This document shows positions 24,062 through 38,604 of a DNA stretch of 64,000 bases, piece after piece (position 1 is the stretch's first letter; each line of letters opens with the position of its first letter). The stretch covers positions 248,001 to 312,000 of the forward strand of contig VTFK01000036.1 in NCBI GenBank assembly GCA_009617715.1. Direction: 5' to 3'. The DNA comes from Plectrocnemia conspersa (lineage: Eukaryota > Arthropoda > Insecta > Trichoptera > Polycentropodidae). The position numbers were made by a program, and so were the translations under genes. The notes beneath the pieces were generated by a model. The model was given only the letters and a program-made list of their open reading frames with translations. It made no database searches and was not told where the DNA came from.

Positions 24062-24490
24062 GTAAAAAAATACCTTTATTAATACACGCATAGAAAACAA
24101 ATAGCATTACAAACGTATTTTTTTGTTGACATTCTATTATTTATTATTATTTTTCATGTTTTCGAGCCCTCAGGAAAACATTTTTACCATTCATAAACCG
24201 AATTTTGGACAGAAAAAATACCTTTATTAATATTTGCCCGGCACGCATACAACCTTCACAAACAAATAGCATTTCTTCCCGGTTTCTTTTGTTGACATTC
24301 AATAACGGCTTCAACCACATTTTTTTTTTTGGTTTCGCTTAATAAAGGCCATTAATATCGGAAAACTAGGCCTTCCGCATCTTTATTTATTTTTTTTCAT
24401 GTTTTCATGTTTGAGTTTTACCCCCCCACCCCTCACGGTACCCGGCGAAAACATTTTTACCATTCATAAACCGATTTTTGGACAGAATAT
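24062..24490. repeat. Diverged tandem duplication with a MITE-like insert
   Basis: Unit 1 (about 24062-24215) and unit 2 (about 24216-24483) share AAATACCTTTATTAAT at the start and TTTTTACCATTCATAAACCG ... TTTTGGACAG at the end. Unit 2 is longer and its extra part (24405-24448: CATGTTTGAGTTTTAC, CACGGTACCCGGCG) resembles the interior of the PIF-type MITE at 59403-59453. Confidence 0.65.
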
Positions 24491-24949
24491 CTTCGCCAAA
24501 AGCCTTATTTAATATTTGCATTTTCTACTGCATATAATTTAAATTCTATCGCAAATTGTTTCGTTATTTTTAAAAATAAAGAATTCACCAACCTATTGGT
24601 ACATGTAGAATTGATTTGTAGTAATACTTATTTTATTGGTATAATAATATTTTTTTGTTCTAGTAATTTATTTATTTAATGTAAGTTTGCCGTTGCAATG
24701 TGACAAGTATTAACCCAATGCTTTACAGCAGAGCACTGTTGCTGTAACCCAATGCGTTACAGCAACACAATCAACAACCAGACTGAAAGCAAAGTTATAT
24801 ATTTTATCGGTTATAAGCTACGCACGACCTAAAATTGTATTTTCATTATTCATTATGATTTTTATCCGTGAGAATATGAAATCTAGGAAATCGATTGGAA
24901 TTATAAATATATAATAATCACTTATTTCAATATTTAAAAATAGTAGGGT

Positions 24950-25015
24950 TCATATGAGATTCGAGCACAAGTCTTTCATGTATTAGTCACATACTTATAC
25001 CGCTAGTCAATCGTA
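24950..25015 (-). repeat. tRNA-derived SINE head, minus strand
   Basis: Read on the minus strand: an A-box-like GACTAGCGGTATAAGTATG, then GTGACTAATACATGAAAGAC, then a B-box-like TGTGCTCGAATCTC. Arrangement and wording resemble the plus-strand unit at 20505-20575. No SINE body was defined. Confidence 0.45.
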
Positions 25016-25019
25016 CTGT

Positions 25020-25650
25020 TATAATTTTCATTTCCACAGAAAATAAGAGACACAAATATATTTTTAAATATTTATCAAATGTTAACCCTTAACCAACCGT
25101 TACATTTAATTAGAAAGATTACACGAACTACCGGTAGTTTTTTTGAAAATATACACAAATTTTAATTGTTTGGATTAAACTTATATATCTTTTGCTCCAG
25201 CGCACAAAAAAATTAAAAATTTTGGGTTATTGTTTCAAATATATCATGGTATAGAATTCCGCTTTTATTCAATGGTTCTCAACTTTTTTGTATTATTAAA
25301 TTCTAAAACCTATTTTAATATTTAATTTTAATTAGATGTATATTATTGTAATTAAATGTTTACGATTATTGAAAAACAATGAGAAATATTCAATGGCGAT
25401 TCTCAAACTTTTTTTATTTTATTAAATTCTAAAAGTCATTTGAAAAGCGATTTTGATTAAAGTTTCAAAGTCGGTTAATTAGCAATTCATTTTATTATTT
25501 GACTAAAACTTGTGTATATGATTATATATTAAATATAAGATTATTTTTAAAATGTCACTCACCAGAAACAAGCGCCTCATATTTTTGTACATGGTAGACA
25601 AATACATATGTGATATTGGAGCTCATATTATGTGTATAAACACAAAGTTT
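25020..25650. other. AT-rich DNA with a short direct repeat
   Basis: TTCAATGGTTCTCAACTTTT (25268 on) and TTCAATGGCGATTCTCAAAC (25389 on), each followed by TTATTAAATTCTAAAA, form two diverged direct copies about 120 bp apart. The wording resembles a hAT-type end, but no matching inverted end was found. Confidence 0.4.
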
Positions 25651-25654
25651 AGCT

Positions 25655-26815
25655 ATAAACACTATTATAAACACTAATTTTAATTATACACTGATTAATT
25701 CTAACACATACACTAAATTATATAGTTATGTACACTAAAATTTATTATAAACACTCATTTTAATTATACACTGCTTAATTTTAACACATCTGAAATTTAT
25801 TTATATTTAGCTTTTTTTTTAATTATGTCAAAATGTTTTTAAATATTGAGAGCCACTTTATAACACACAACCACTTAAAATGTACGAATGAAAATTATTT
25901 GAAATATAGAACAAATTAAAATATTAATTATTTAAAATATAGGAATGAATGAATTATTTTAAAATTATAAATGAAAACTCTAGAATAATAACACAAAATT
26001 AAGCACTATTTTAGTTTAAAATCTATGGAAATGGTTAAATATTAATTATAGTCACTTTATAATGTACAATAATTAAAAACATTTAAAGTAATATTATTAT
26101 AAAAAATATGAACGAAAACACTTATTCGAGAAAAATATAACGAAACAATTTAGACGACAGTTAACGACAATGGTCGAAAAACTACTGTTTTTTTTTAAAT
26201 ATTTCTAAACGCATCCAGACGAGTTCAAGGGTATGCTTCATGGATAATAAACCATAAGGAATAAAAATACAAAATGTCATGCACCTCAGATTACAAAAAA
26301 AAAAGTTTTTTATCAAAGGTTGACAATTTCACAATTTCACAACGAGAAATTCGCCGCGATCGCATAGCTACTGGTATTTTTTTTAAATATTTCTAGATGC
26401 ATCCAGACAATTCAAGGTTATGTTTCATTAAAAATAACAAATGTCATTCACCTCTTTGTCTATTTTTAAAATATTTATCTCTAATTCGAATTATTTTAAT
26501 GCAAGTTGTTTGTTTATTTTTAAATATGTATCTCTCGTTCGATTTATTTTAATGCGAGAGTGACGCGAAGGTCACCTTTGTAATAATGTTGACCTAAATG
26601 TATTGTTGCCGGGTGGTAAATATTGAGATGCGCATGCGCGGCGCGTGCGACTCTTGCGCATGTCGGTTGCCGCTTCGGGGTGCAGCGCTATCGCTCCTCA
26701 CGTTGCAATATAATGTCGATGATTTGAAGTTTATTTATATGAAAAATATTATTTAAATCTAATTTAAATTTTCAAATGACGTTCTTCCGTTGAAAATAGT
26801 GGAAAAAAATATTTT
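25655..26815 (+). repeat. Dispersed repeat, plus copy, with internal duplications
   Basis: Colinear with the reverse complement of 56440-56970 over most of its length (shared blocks at 25660-25720, 26100-26150, 26370-26600 and 26715-26810). This copy has extra material: a duplicated ~80-bp block at 25662/25742, a ~195-bp duplication around the TTTCTARAYGCATCCAGAC motif (26205 and 26390), and a GC-rich insertion at about 26600-26700. The insertion ends CGCTATCGCTCCTCA, resembling DNA around 57850-57928 plus 58371-58383. Non-coding; element class unknown. Confidence 0.7.
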
Positions 26816-26946
26816 TTTATCACATATTGATAATATGTGAATGTATATTGCCATATCTTTAAGGAACTTGAAAATATATATAACATAATACATATTTTTG
26901 ATAATGAAATCCCATACGTCAGAGGATGCTTTAACATACACTAGAC

Positions 26947-27138
26947 CAGGGCTCACCAAGTGATTCGTTTGATGATTTGAAGTGACTCATTTCAGTTTTG
27001 CAAATATAATTTTTTTAACGTGTTACGATGCCACGACTAGGACACATATATGGTTGTTAGAACCAAAAATATTCACTAACCCGAATAGTCACATTTTAAT
27101 TATTTTTACCCGCAGCCAAAAAAGGTTGCCGAGACCTC
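26947..27138. mobile_element. Short hAT-type MITE (192 bp)
   Basis: Flanked by perfect 8-bp duplications CACTAGAC (26939-26946 and 27139-27146). Starts CAGGGCTCACCAAG and ends GGTTGCCGAGACCTC, imperfectly inverted and close in wording to the ends of the element at 57929-58362. No coding capacity. Confidence 0.8.
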
Positions 27139-27146
27139 CACTAGAC

Positions 27147-27955
27147 AATAAAAAATGTTGCCGAAATTAAGTCGTATATAATCGATGATAATTTTTTAAT
27201 AAAATAAAAACATATGCGATATCTAAGTTTGTTTCAATGAACACAGAAGTTTCATATTCGACTTGATATTTTAAAGAGCAACTCGAAGTTCTCGGTCAAG
27301 TCTCTTTAAACCCAACAGCTTATCATTTTCATTATAACTAGTTTACAAAACTTTATTACAAAATGAGAACACAACACTGAGATAATTAAAAGAACAGCCA
27401 TATTTATATTTAGCTTTATGTTTTTACTGTGAATTAAATAAAGTTTATTTTATTTTATCTGAATCGCAAAATTTGTATGGTGTTAATTTTACAGCACAAT
27501 AATCAATATCTCAGTAGCTCAATTTTTCGTATTTTTGCTTGTGAATTGAAAATCTTAGTATCTGTATCAAGTTTATCCTTGCGATAAGTCGAGCGCGTCG
27601 ATTGTAATGTCGATTTATGTTTATCCTATTAATCAGGGCTTTCGCCCGGTGGAAAAGAAAGACTTTCTCCTAATTCTCGCCAAACATGTTGCAATCACTC
27701 CTTCAATAAAGACGTAAAACATTTTTCAAACCTTCCATTAAAATAATCATTGTTAACCACACATATCGGTTGTTCAATGCGAAAAAAAATGTTTATATAA
27801 AATTAACATTTTTATTATGTATCACCTGATTAAACATGAGACTAACATTGTCGTAATTACTTGTTAAAAGCGTATTAAAAAATTAATGTTACCTGCAGAA
27901 CAAGATTATTCGTTACGCTAAAACTGATTTTTTTTAATAATGTTCTTAATTATGA
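27147..27955. other. Intergenic DNA, nothing recognised
   Basis: AT rich; a moderate-GC patch at 27580-27720 has no coding frame. Confidence 0.55.
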
Positions 27956-27961
27956 AGATTC

Positions 27962-28225
27962 ATAATTTTTAATTTTAATAACTTTAATATTCGATGGAGT
28001 GAGCTTAATATAAATATGAAAATTTTTACCTGTCGGTTCTGTTGATATTTTATTTTGTTTGAATATGGTTGTTCGTTGGGTAAAGTTCTGTCGCTCGACC
28101 ACTTTACGGGACTCAACAATACTCTTGAAACCCTTCCAATCAGCATTTTCATAATCAATGACAATTTTATCGCATATAAAATAAATTACAATAGTTTCAT
28201 GGGTAAGGCTTTTTACTAGAGACAT
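27962..28225 (-). pseudogene. Non-LTR retroelement coding remnant 1
   Basis: The minus-strand frame contains DYENADWKGFKSIVESR and later TIFKQNKISTEPTGK. The pattern ADWxxFxxI followed by an IDxxIxxLTxxF-like stretch and PTGK resembles the linker between endonuclease and reverse transcriptase in Jockey-like LINEs. Only about 90 codons survive. A sister remnant lies at 28545-28790 in the same orientation. Confidence 0.45.
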
Positions 28226-28544
28226 GTAATTTGAGCAATTTACAACAGATTAGATTTTATTGTGACCCGACTGAATTTTAATTTTATTTTTTATGTAGAT
28301 CTATTTTATATTATTTATATAGATGTATCTGATCCGTGTCAGACATAATATTTCCAGTTTTTAACTGTGGAATTTTTGTGTAAAAATTTTTAAGCGATTT
28401 AGTTAATTTCCATAATGAATTATCTACTGGTTTTAGATTTTCAAGTTTACGTGACCACGTTTTTAATGCTCTAATTTTTTTTAGTTTGTTTAATTAAAGT
28501 TTTTAATTGCGAAGATTTTTTTTTTGCCACTACTTTCTCATTTT

Positions 28545-28790
28545 AATTTTAATTTTAATAAATTTAAAATCGATGGAGTGAGTTCAATATAAAAATGAAA
28601 ATTTTTACCTGTCGGTACTGATGATATTTTATCTTGTTTGAATATGGTTGTTAAATAATTAATATCATCGTCAATAGCTTTAGTGTCCGTTGGGGTAGGT
28701 ATAGTTCTGTCGCTCGACCACTTTACGGGACTCGACAATAGTCTTGAAACCCTTCCAATCAGCATTTTTGTAATCAAACAAATTATTATT
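28545..28790 (-). pseudogene. Non-LTR retroelement coding remnant 2
   Basis: Nearly the same sequence as remnant 1. It has an extra segment reading PTPTDTKAIDDDINYLTTIF (the LINE linker pattern, clearer here) and a frameshift between the ADWKGF part and that segment. The second copy supports a dispersed or tandem LINE fragment rather than a host gene. Confidence 0.5.
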
Positions 28791-28997
28791 TCATTAAAAA
28801 TAAATGTATTAGTGTCATAAGTAAAGCTTATAATGTATAAAATATACAAATAGAAGTTTAATTTTTTCTGGTCTGACGAGTAAAAAATATTTCTGATCCG
28901 GCTCTTCGTTAATAAAGTTTATCGACTATAATTTGTATATACCACATAGATATTCAACATTAAATTAAAGTTTTCTACAATACTCAAAGCAATCAGT

Positions 28998-29115
28998 TTA
29001 AAGAAATACTTTTAGGTCCTCTTTCATAACTTTATTAATATCATTAATAAAAAGAAGAACCATTAATGGGCCGATATTAAAATCTTGAGGAATTAACAAT
29101 GTGGCGATGTATTTA
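28998..29115 (-). pseudogene. LINE reverse transcriptase fragment
   Basis: Minus-strand reading gives IPQDFNIGPLMVLLFINDIN followed by KVMKEDLKVFL, a decayed form of the reverse transcriptase block GVPQGSxLGPLLFxxFINDI. It ends in a stop at the position where YADD would follow. It lies upstream (minus sense) of the linker remnants, the reverse of the order in an intact element, so these are separate insertions or a rearrangement. Confidence 0.65.
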
Positions 29116-29169
29116 TAATATATATTAATAATTAAAAAGTCGGTTCTAGAAAGAAAATATCTCATATAG

Positions 29170-31350
<2,181 letters not shown>

Positions 31351-31439
31351 AGAGGAAAGATTGATTGTCCGGGATCAGACTTAAAGTTCTTTTTATTCAC
31401 CATACCAACATTATCTTTGTGGGGACCACACAGAGCCAC

Positions 31440-31870
31440 GTTAGAAAAGGTCACAATATTTCCCGTTACACATACACAATTCTCCATCTTCGGAGATATC
31501 CATCAAACAAATGTCACTTTCTAAAGTTGTTTCTAAGAAGCAAGAGCAGCGATTGACTGGATGATCCCTGCTTGATTGTGATTGGTGAGCAAACTTTACA
31601 GCTCTGAATACATAAAGGCAGTCACAGGCAGTCACCTGGCAGACTCCGGTAGACAATCGAAAAAACTAGTGGGCGCCCGCCCGTCCACGGACATCATACT
31701 GTCATAGACGCTCACATCACGAGAGGGACTCCAGAACACGATCGTCGCAGTAAGAGGAACTGCCTCCAGACATTGTCGCTGCCACGCTACCTATTAGAGC
31801 TCTGAGGATCTTCCACCGGCAATATCCCTGCGCCAGCTTCTCCACCACTCTTTGGAGAAAATATCTCACC
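31440..31870 (-). repeat. Unrecognised dispersed repeat with coding-like stretch, copy 1
   Basis: On the minus strand 31868-31800 reads RVVEKLAQGYCRWKILRAL, and the plus strand at 50461-50520 reads AVVEKLAQG, stop, CLWEVLKVL. The DNA match continues (GTGGCGTGGCAGTGACAGT at 50521 against a diverged minus-strand counterpart near 31790). The frames are broken in both. GC is higher than the surroundings. It is probably a transposon protein remnant, but I do not recognise the family. Confidence 0.5.
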
Positions 31871-32335
31871 ATTTATTGTCTGTCGCATTACGTAATTCTC
31901 ACTAGTTTCCACCTGCGTCTTACTGGCTGCAAAGTCACACCCTTAAGGGTATCAAAATCCTTAAATCTTCTTCACTATTAACTAATGAGTGCAATTCAAC
32001 GTCTATTTCACGCATACAATAGCTATCATCACTAGTTTCGAATTCGTTTCTGTCAATATTTTTTCTCACAATTTTAGATGTTTTATTTTTATTGTAACGT
32101 TCACTTTTTCACAAAAATATTCACATGTACGTTCCAAGCGTCACTGTTTTGTTTTGTTTTGATCCTAAATTCTCAAAAAGAGCATTAATATTTCTTTCCA
32201 AAATTATTAAAATGTCGAGTCAAACTCAATATAGGACTGAAAGGGATCAAAAATTAAGATTACTTCAATGAAAAAAAGGTTCAATCAATAAGAAACATGT
32301 GATTGTTTTTTTGCCAGTACTTAAATATGTGGAGA
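31871..32335. other. Intergenic DNA, nothing recognised
   Basis: No protein-like frame or repeat ends. Confidence 0.55.
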
Positions 32336-32339
32336 AATA

Positions 32340-32530
32340 CTTGAAAGAGCACAGCGCAGGTCATTTTCAGCATCCAGTAGACTGGATACTGGGTTCTTAC
32401 ATAGTATGCATACTTCTTGGAAGGTTTTAATAGGAATGACAAAAAAATATTTATGCGGAAGATCGAAAGTATTTGTTCCGAAAAATTGTATGAATATAGT
32501 TAGAAAAACACTTCTTTAAGTAGCTTATAG
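32340..32530 (+). repeat. Fragment of the composite repeat of 44-48.8 kb
   Basis: CTTGGAAGGTTTTAATAGGA, AATGACAAAAAAAT and GAAGATCGAAAGTATTTG occur in the same order as at 44370-44550, and inverted at 48310-48500. A segment present at 44420-44510 is missing here. Confidence 0.6.
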
Positions 32531-34470
32531 AAAATATTCTCAATGCGCAGTTTCTGAAAATATTTTCACATTTTCGTGTGCCACCTAAATACATAAGACA
32601 TAGACGCTCGAATTGCACGACTTACTACCTGCACTATTCCGTCGACTAAGACAGTGGCTTCGAATAAAGATACATATTAATAAATCTTATTTTAATTTGT
32701 TTAAATATAATTATTATTTTTTAAACAGTATTTTTTTTGAAAAAAAAAACTATTTCCTTTCTCACAAAATTTTTGTAAGACATATGTGAATATGCTCTTT
32801 ACTTAAAATTCAAATTCTCTAAATAACATTTTTATTAGCTCCCACAATAATTTATTCTCATCAAACAAAAACCCCGAGATAACAAAAAAATTTTTTTTTA
32901 TATGCTGGCATTGCACATCTATTTAATGTCAGCTACGAGAAGCTGGTTTAGTTTATATAATTTAATTTCAGTATTTTATGATTTTTCTTTTTCTATGATA
33001 TATTTTTTTTTTAATTTTTAATAACACACTATATTTTTTTATTATTGACACTTTAGGGCAACCTGTTAGGTCAGTGTGTTTTTAATTTAATTTAAATAAA
33101 TAAATATAATATACATGAATCATTTTCCCATTATTCTACAGTAAATCATTATATTGTCTAAATACAATATACTACATATAAAAGATAGCTACCGAGATCG
33201 AATTTCAATTGATACCAATCTGGATCCTTCGCCTGTCGGACGTACCCTGAACAAATATCCTCAGCAAAGTATCGTGTATCCATTAGTCTTAGTATAAAAG
33301 GGCGAGTTTCGCGGAGCATCCCCTGCAAAATTCCACCCTTCACTCCTATTTATCATAGCTCAGAGAGCACAATTACCGCAGAACGTGATTGATAACCTAC
33401 CACAGAAGATGCAAGATGCAAACGAATTGGATGAGAAATTCAATCATTTTTATGAAAATATTGAAAGTCTATGCCACCAATTTTAAAGTTTTCATTATAA
33501 AATATTAACTAATTAATATTATTTTCGGTTAAAATATACCATACCCTCCGTTGATTTTTCAACATGTGTGATACTATAATACATATTTATCTCATAATGT
33601 AATACATACTGTATACGCTTATCTCGAGAGAGTTTCCGCAAAGCTTATATCGTGTGTAACAACCCAAATAAAATTGTTTAAAATAAAGTATACCTTTGTT
33701 TAAGGGTACCTTGCCGACGTAATTCGCAAATTGGAATTCCTGAGCTCGAGAAAGACGATATACATACGTTTTCTCGGTAGAACTGCAATACTGTTTATTT
33801 AAATTTATACAAAAATAAAAAAATGTGATATTTTTTAATTTACGCGAAATACGTGTGAATTAAATATTATTACATACATTTTATTCACTGAATTATATAT
33901 GTATATATATTTGCCATTTTAATTTAAATCTTGAAATATAAATTTTTAAAAGCATATAGTGCGACACGTTTTATAAGAAATGCGGTTTAGTGTCGTAATG
34001 GGAATTATTGCTAGTATTGTAAAATTTTATTGCCTTAATTTTTTTGAGAAAAGTGTTCGATAAAAATAAAATGAACGATGTGAAAACATAGACAATATAT
34101 AACTTTACGGCGGGTAGATGAAAAAACATATAAAAATATAATCTCTGTAATTTTAAATTATCTTTTCATTCTTTGAACATCAGATTCTAAGAATCCTACT
34201 AATAAAGTATATTGTCATATTAATATAAGTTTACTTGCTCGTTCCTAGTTTGAATAACGAATGCTGTATATTTATTTTCAGCTGTAATACGAAAAATAAC
34301 GTATCCATGATTTCATTACATTTCTAATCAATATAATGTTAAAAAAAAGTGAACTTTCTTTCTACCTGATCACTCAGAACACTTTAAAATATCGATCTTT
34401 ACAATCAAAATATTTCCGAAACATATATATAATTCCAATATAGTTAATTATTAGGATTCTTAATTAAAAT
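32531..34470. other. AT-rich intergenic DNA with a possible coding remnant
   Basis: 33343-33486 on the plus strand reads LPQNVIDNLPQKMQDANELD... to a stop, which could be the end of a retroelement protein, but I cannot name it. 33058-33110 resembles the LINE-like tail at 16885-16925. The rest is AT rich without genes. Confidence 0.4.
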
Positions 34471-34745
34471 GTAGCTCTCAAGTTTGAGCCACGTAGTATT
34501 TATAAAAAAATGCTATGTCATTAAAAATTAGCCCCAGCTGCAAAGTGACATCTAATAATTAAAAAATATGATACACTTTATAATTTAAAATTAATTATGA
34601 AGATGTCACCGATACACAGACTGAAAAATCTGGTGGTTAAGAGATAATTTATAGGTATACATTATATCTGATTGGTACAGATTTACCCCATTATAACGCA
34701 TTGAACTTACGTCTGTCAGGTATCAATGGATGATTAAAAAATATA
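34471..34745 (+). repeat. SINE-like repeat, copy 1
   Basis: Shares, in order, CCCCAGCTGCA, AGTGACAT, CTGGTGGTTAA, GGTACAGATTTACCCC and TAACGCATTG...CTTACG with 37925-38228. The 5' part has a weak B-box-like CAAGTTTGAGCC, and the 3' end runs into an A-rich tail (GATTAAAAAATATATA). Confidence 0.6.
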
Positions 34746-35740
34746 TATAAATTCTACAAATTAATATTTATTATTATTTAAAAAATAATTATCAATGATT
34801 TTATTATTTTATTAATAGTGAATAAATAGTTTTACATCATTTTTATATAACTTATTATGACCGAAGTGACATTGGCATGCTTAGCGCGCGATCTTCTTAA
34901 CTATTTAATTCGGCGGTCAAGTGAAGTGCTGAAGTACAGCACCATACCGTTACTCTGGGATGAGCGGCAGGTAATTATACACTTGCCGGCCGACCAGTTT
35001 ACGATCGGATATGCTGATATATTATCTTTTTGTTCATTAGTTGCGCCCAATTAGTGGTGTTCAAAAATTTTGAACTATGAGCTTATTCTTTTTTAGACAT
35101 TAAAAAAATTTAGTGTATTTTAACAGTATGTAAGTGCTTATTTTTTTATTTAGTAATGATTAGAATTTAATATTGCATTTGCTATTTTTGCAAGTGTATG
35201 CTACTTTTAAAAAAAAACGTTTTAATATATTTTTATTGCACAGTATAACATTATTTTGTTAAAAAATACTTGTCTAAAATATTTTATACAAAGATAAGAT
35301 TTACAGGTTTATTTGTAAAAATACATTTTTGTAATACTATATTTTATCATTTAATAAAGTCGTTGTTAAAATAAAATTGCGCGGATTTAAATATTTGAGA
35401 ATATGCGAATTGCATAACATACATATAAATAATTACAAGTAGTCGTGAAAACGGTAATATTCATAACAATCGTGTTAAAAATATTTTGTATAATATCCGT
35501 TAAAAATAATATTTATTTCTGTTTTCTGCATTAGTATTTGAAACCATACTTTAGCGGTTTGCCTAAAATTAACGAAAAACTTTAGTAACCCTAAAACAGG
35601 AAATATAGTGCAGCTGAGTATACCCCGAAAAAATATTTAATTACCAGCAAGATATTTTTCAGATAAAAAATTATTTCAATTTTGTCCTTAATCATCTAGA
35701 TTAAGCAATGAATCTATGAATAGCATAATTGCTGATCTCT
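34746..35740. other. Intergenic DNA
   Basis: A GC-richer patch at 34857-35054 keeps an open frame of 65 codons with no recognisable domain and a small hairpin GTGCTG/CAGCAC; coding is doubtful. The rest is AT rich. Confidence 0.4.
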
Positions 35741-35769
35741 TCCCTTTCCCCAAACGTATATAAACTATA

Positions 35770-35950
35770 CCGCTACCATAAAAAATATATGGGAGTGCGG
35801 AACGCATGTAACGCATGCTTTTATCTCTCACTCACTCTCGTTATTTAACACGCGAGTAAGCAAAAGGGAACGTATCTCACCGTACGCGCCTGATATATAG
35901 ATCGAATGCTATAAAAAAACGTGAGGACTTTCCTTGTTAGAATACATTTT
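35770..35950. repeat. Inverted-repeat element with (CTCA)-rich arm, copy 1
   Basis: TCTCACTCACTCTCGTTATT...AACACGCGAG...ATCTCACCGTACG (about 35824-35885) matches the right arm of the element at 38605-38735. Its outer parts (AATATATGGGA, GATATATAGA, ATACATTTT) recur at 49838-49950 without the middle. The left arm of this copy is decayed. Confidence 0.5.
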
Positions 35951-36475
35951 GGTGATTATCAATTTTGCGCCAGTTTATTGATGAATTGTAAGGCTAGTGC
36001 AATTATATAAGACCGTTTATTATTTATATATATTTTTTAAATACAACTGGTTGATCGGCGAGTGATTAATTATTTGCCGGCTGACCCAAAGAGATTTGTA
36101 AATTATTACGATAATGTCAAAATAAATTAAATTACATTTTTCTAATTGTTGATGTCTGGAGTTCATGATGTTCGTGATTGAGTTTGTTATATATTACTAC
36201 TCCTAAAAACACATATGCAGCTAAAAAAGTGCCAAATAATCGCAATTTTTAAATTGTCGTATTACTAATACTACGCTACTGATAATTATAAAAATTGGTG
36301 TGGTGTGACATTTATATAAACTGAAATATATAAGGATATTCGAAAAAACAAAATCTCGAACCATTAATTAATTAATTTTGTATGGAAAGAATTATAATAA
36401 CGACATCTGTTAGAAGAATATACTATCTAAAATATAATTAATCTCTTATGGTGCCCTAAAATATTCAAAGATGTC
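35951..36475. other. AT-rich intergenic DNA, nothing recognised
   Basis: No gene, repeat end or RNA signal seen. Confidence 0.55.
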
Positions 36476-36479
36476 AGTT

Positions 36480-36840
36480 AAAGATCGAGTTTCATAAAAC
36501 GCGTTAACACGCGTCCGGCTGTACGATCAAGTCAATCGGATTCCGGCGCTTTAAGTGTTAAAATATATACTGAATAATATATACATACATACTGATTCCG
36601 AAATAGCGATCATATTTAAAGGCGTGTATGTAATAAATGTTATCTGATGCTTGAACTGAGTTAGCAGTCAGATGGAAAACCGTTGAAAATTCAACCAGAA
36701 GTTTTTCCACGTCGAAGAAAAACTAAACCGCAAAATATTCCAACGCAAAGTTTTTTACACGATCGAGAATATAAATCTCGCAACGTTACTGCTCACTACA
36801 CGCTGGTGTGCATTTTATATTACGAAGGCAAGCTAAGTTA
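36480..36840. promoter_or_regulatory. GC-richer non-coding island (candidate regulatory DNA)
   Basis: Composition shifts towards balanced over 36480-36560 and 36640-36840 with no open frame and no relatives in the window. This is inference only. Confidence 0.22.
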
Positions 36841-37255
36841 AAATAAAAAATACACACGAACAAAAACTAGTTATGGAATTTCAATGGGGAAAAAGTTAAT
36901 GTTGTACATGCGACATTATTATCGTTCGAAATGCCTAGTTTCAATTATACGGTAATATTTTATGAACTTTTATTAGTTTGAATGCTATTTTATGATACTT
37001 TTGTTTTTTTATATAATAATTACTTAATCGCGTAATAAAAGTGGACTATTATTTTAAATACGTAGTGTAAGAGCATAAGTACTTTAACACTTATTATTAT
37101 TACTATAAAATTAAATACTTTTTAGTTGAAGAACCGTTTCGAGTAATATAAATAATAGAGCAATAATCTGGACAGCAGCCGTCTACAAATTACAGTGAGC
37201 CTTTTAATACTCTTTCAACGGTTAACGCCCAGTTAATTTCTACAAAAACGGCATC

Positions 37256-37513
37256 ATGGTAGTTCGTCCCACTCGGTGTTTTGTGTGTAACATTCCATCG
37301 TTAAAACGAGTTATTTCCCATCGGTTCCATCGGCATTATCCCGGCGGCCGTTCTTCTCATACGAAAACATTTCCCACAAAGCCTTCAACTCTGAGGGTGC
37401 TTTCTAAGGAGCTTAACGCCGAGCGTCGCACAACCTGCGAGACACAATCTAAACTGTTTTATTTTGCAATAAATGCTAAAGGGAATGACGTACATCGAAA
37501 ATTTACGACCTAA
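37256..37513 (+). other. Unassigned 85-codon open frame in GC-richer DNA
   Basis: The frame begins MVVRPTRCFVCN and includes HRFHRHYPGG. Cys and His near the start suggest at most a weak zinc-finger look, but the C-x2-C pair is not followed by a second pair at a family spacing. Composition is clearly less AT rich than the flanks. It could be a small gene, an exon or a transposon fragment. I would not annotate it as a protein without transcript support. Confidence 0.2.
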
Positions 37514-37924
37514 ACTTTGAATGAATGGGTGTTAAAATGTTCTTTATATTTTTAAATTTTTTAATAGATTTCTGGTTAACTTTAATAAATATAAATATTA
37601 TTTCAAGATTACGTCTATGTTCCTAATTAATAAAAATCGATTTTTCGTGATAAAACCCATTAAGTAATCTTTGTCATTAAAAAGCATATATGTGTTCAAG
37701 TGTAATAAGTTTACTTTATGATTGATTGCTTTACTTTATGAATAGAAGCTCACATATACCGCAATTTTTTGTTTAATCATATGGTTGTGATGGTTTCGAT
37801 GTAACTCAACGACTCTTCTCAGCTTTCAGTTTCAAGTTTATCGCGAAATGTAAAGAGGAGGGTTTGTTATGTTCTAATTATACTCTTTGTGAGTTTAACT
37901 TCTTGGCTTATTGAAAAACTATAT

Positions 37925-38228
37925 AGTCATGACATAGACCGTTATGTCTCAGACTAGTAAGTCTGATGTTGCGGGTTCGATCGGCGAATTTATAAAAAAT
38001 GCGCTATTATAAAAAAAACCGGCCCCAGCTGCAGTGACATATATTGGTTATAAATTATATATAGTATTAATATAGTTGTCACTGATTACCAGATTTTCAG
38101 TCTGGTGGTTAAAACTTACTTGTTGGTATTCATTCTCTGATTGACTTTGTTGGTACAGATTTACCCCGTTGTAACGCATTGGGCTTACGCCTGTCAGCTT
38201 ACAATGAACGATTTAATAAAAATAAACT
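37925..38228 (+). repeat. SINE-like repeat, copy 2, with tRNA-like head
   Basis: The head reads TAGTCATGACATAGACC, then CAGACTAGTAAGTCTG (a perfect anticodon-arm-like hairpin), then GCGGGTTCGATCGGC (box B), with tRNA spacing. The body shares several blocks in order with 34471-34745, including GGTACAGATTTACCCC and GTAACGCATTG. It ends in an A/T-rich tail. Together the two copies define a tRNA-derived SINE family. Confidence 0.65.
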
Positions 38229-38600
38229 AATTGTAACGTTGAGAGTAGATATTTATTTATTTCAATAATGAATCCAAAAATAAAATATAATAAAGCTATC
38301 TTTGAGTTTAGAAGCTTATTGATTGCACATTTATTATATTAATATCAATATATAGATTTTAATTAGGTATCGGTGTCGAAATGTGTGAGAGCCCAGATAA
38401 ATCCTAATAAAAATACAATAGCAGGTCGTCGAATAAGAAATTCGAAGTCGAGTACTCGCAAAACTCGCAAAATTATTATATAATATATATGCTATACAAG
38501 CGGTTTTGATAAATGGCGAACGGGTTTATTTCAACCAATTAGACTATATGGCTAGTACCCTCGACCATAATACACGCTTTTGTCATTCGAGGCGTGTGTA
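38229..38600. other. AT-rich spacer
   Basis: Nothing recognised. Confidence 0.55.
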
Positions 38601-38604
38601 TGCA

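Noticed and set aside
37256..37513. THAP or other zinc-finger protein
   Set aside because: Only one C-x2-C pair and no second Cys/His pair at a family spacing.
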